Origin: Galbula dea
Lineage: Eukaryota > Chordata > Aves > Piciformes > Galbulidae
Direction: 5' to 3'
Assembly: GCA_013399015.1 (NCBI GenBank)
Contig: VWZX01010817.1
Location: forward strand, 806,001 to 870,000
DNA: 64,000 nt
Part shown: positions 62,474 to 64,000 of the stretch, piece after piece
Numbering within the stretch: the first letter of the stretch is position 1
Layout: the number at the start of each line of letters is the position of its first letter
The notes under the pieces: generated by a model
Databases searched by the model: none
Told to the model about the DNA's origin: nothing
The model's input: only the letters and a program-made list of their open reading frames with translations
Position numbers and translations under genes: made by a program

Positions 62474-64000
62474 CTTAAACTCATAAGGCCCTGTCCAAGT
62501 TCCACGCTCTTGTCCCAACGTTTTCATTCCATGTTCCAGAATCTGAACAAAATGATGCTGACTCACTTGAATTCTGCTGTTCTAACGTCATCATTTTTAT
62601 TAGCTTGATGAAACTGCTTTTGTTTTTCCAGTATCACAAACCTAGAAAACTCTGGCACTTGTTCTTCATAGCCTCAGTTTCTAAAAAAAGTTTAAGTTAT
62701 GCCTAAAGTTTTACATTTGGGAAACCACTGGACTACTTGTTTCTAATTTCAGAGCTGCAACACTCAGTGTCACCTTTTGCATTTAGTCTCCATTATGAAC
62801 AGTTAAAATTTCTGGACATATTACATTAGTTGGAGACCATCCTTGATTAACATGTACACAGATAAGCCTTCAGTAGGAAACCCTGCAAGTGCTGTGTAAA
62901 ACTCAGTATGTTATTACTTGTCTTGGTTCAGAACTAAGAGTGCAAATTTGTTTCGGTATGTTCTGTTAGCAGGGTTCCTCAACCATTCTTTAGTAGGAGA
63001 GTTTGCTAAAAGACAGTTTTCTGCTTGTGGCAGAGAAAGTAAATGTCATGAAAGGAGACACTGATTTCAGAGGTCCTGCCTTCAAATTGAAAATAGCCAG
63101 TGTCTGCACTGCCACCACTGCTCTAGTCTTCAACAAAAGAGCTCAACTATTACAGCAATGAGACATAGTGAGGAACTGAAATACTAAATGAGATGGTGTT
63201 TCTGTTTGTCTTGTGTGATGTACATGCCCCTGCTGTCAAATATTATTAAGAGGTTATATGACTATATTACAGGCCACAAGACTCTTGTGATGCTGGTTTG
63301 AAAGGCATGACATTTGGTGAACAAGCTTTTATGGCAAATTACCTCTATTTCATTTGGGATAGGAAAGCATATATGCCTTTGAGAGCTACTTGATTCAGAA
63401 CTGACACAGTAAATCTCATGGTGTTTCAGATGGTAAAAGCAAGTAAAGCAATTTCACAGGTACTCCTGTGTTTCATTTTTGGTAGCCATTAATGACAGCT
63501 TTGAATTTGTGTGGTGGAGAGAGGGAGAGAGCAGCAACTGATGTGGGGTTTTTTCTGAAATGTGAGAAGAAATACTGGTTGAAATTAGCACTTTTTATTT
63601 CATAAGCTTGTAAGTGATGTTTCATGTGTGAGTGGCTAACTGCATGTACAGTGTTATGTTTTCATGGGAGTTTATAGTTAATTTTTTTTTAATTTTACCA
63701 AGTAGTATCTCTTCTCAAGTAACAGGAGGACTTCAGAATTAGTCTAGTGTACTTCATCTGACTGTATTGCTACATTTTAAAGTCTCACACATTTTCCTTA
63801 CTCCTAGGAAATTTTCAAACCATAGTGAGCAAGTAGACGTATGCCCAAAGAGAAGGGTTTTGCATGTAGCCACAGAGAAGAGTTGGAGTGCTTTTTAAAG
63901 TTACCAGTATAAACAAGAAAAGCATTTAAAAAAAAAATAAACCAAATTGAGATGTACATCTAACCCATCTAACTGGGTTTCTGAATGTTTTACAGGTAAC

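Larger units (their letters stand above)
54127..64000 (+). other. CCSER2: CCSER2 intron 3, open at the right edge
   Basis: It starts at the GTATGT donor. I found no sequence for the expected next exon (known CCSER2 continues D-I-L-N-N-L) before the window ends, so the intron is at least 9.9 kb. It holds CR1 pieces at about 54.4, 55.1, 60.4, 61.2 and 62.45 kb. The stretches 55563-60358 and 62474-64000 contain nothing else I can name, apart from TG/T-rich low-complexity patches (for example 59222-59262) and an A/C-rich patch near 58383-58435. Confidence 0.8.

Noticed and set aside
63980..64000. TTTTACAG near the right edge as acceptor of CCSER2 exon 4
   Set aside because: The bases after AG (GTAAC) do not encode the expected D-I-L continuation, and too little sequence follows to judge.
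1..64000. CRISPR arrays, bacterial operons, tRNA/rRNA genes, endogenous retroviruses
   Set aside because: No regularly spaced repeats, intact cloverleaf, rRNA block, or retroviral LTR/gag/env features were seen. The DNA is vertebrate nuclear.

Overview
The window is vertebrate nuclear DNA, almost certainly from a bird. It carries many truncated CR1 LINE copies with the avian 3' end (a GGTTGGACTAGATGAT-type block followed by ATTCTGTGATTCTGTGA-type octamer repeats). It is AT-rich and gene-sparse, and it contains one CpG-island promoter and two exons of a conserved vertebrate gene. I cannot name the species from sequence alone.

The only protein-coding gene I can support is the 5' part of CCSER2 (coiled-coil serine-rich protein 2; also FAM190B or Gcap14), on the + strand. 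A CpG island spans about 38880-39850 and holds Sp1, NRF1 and CRE-like motifs. It contains a predicted noncoding first exon ending at the donor 39380/39381. Intron 1 is about 12.2 kb (39381-51549). A large exon 2 (51550-53026, ATG at 51589) encodes 479 codons plus one base. Intron 2 is 900 bp. Exon 3 (53927-54126) ends in phase 0, and intron 3 runs off the right edge, so the C-terminal coiled-coil exons lie outside the window.

Layout: 1-38.8 kb is upstream intergenic DNA with no recognisable gene. It holds CR1 copies at about 11.4, 17.6, 25.2, 27.5, 28.8, 32.7, 34.4, 34.7, 36.3 and 38.2 kb, two possible ancient tRNA-derived (MIR-like) SINE relics at about 3.7 and 37.2 kb, and a few hairpins and microsatellites. 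38.8-39.9 kb is the promoter. 39.4-54.1 kb is the gene body, free of young CR1 copies but with one probable ancient L3/CR1 relic at 43.7 kb. 54.1-64 kb is intron 3, with five CR1 pieces, one of them interrupted by an expanded poly-T and a 19-base assembly gap (61519-61537).

I found no new multigene system. The points most worth a second look are an overlapping upstream ORF at the CCSER2 start, a tandem NAGNAG acceptor at exon 3, a CR1 copy abutting the promoter, a perfect 14-bp hairpin at 4873-4906, the homopolymer and gap inside a CR1, and a composite CR1 junction at 62445.
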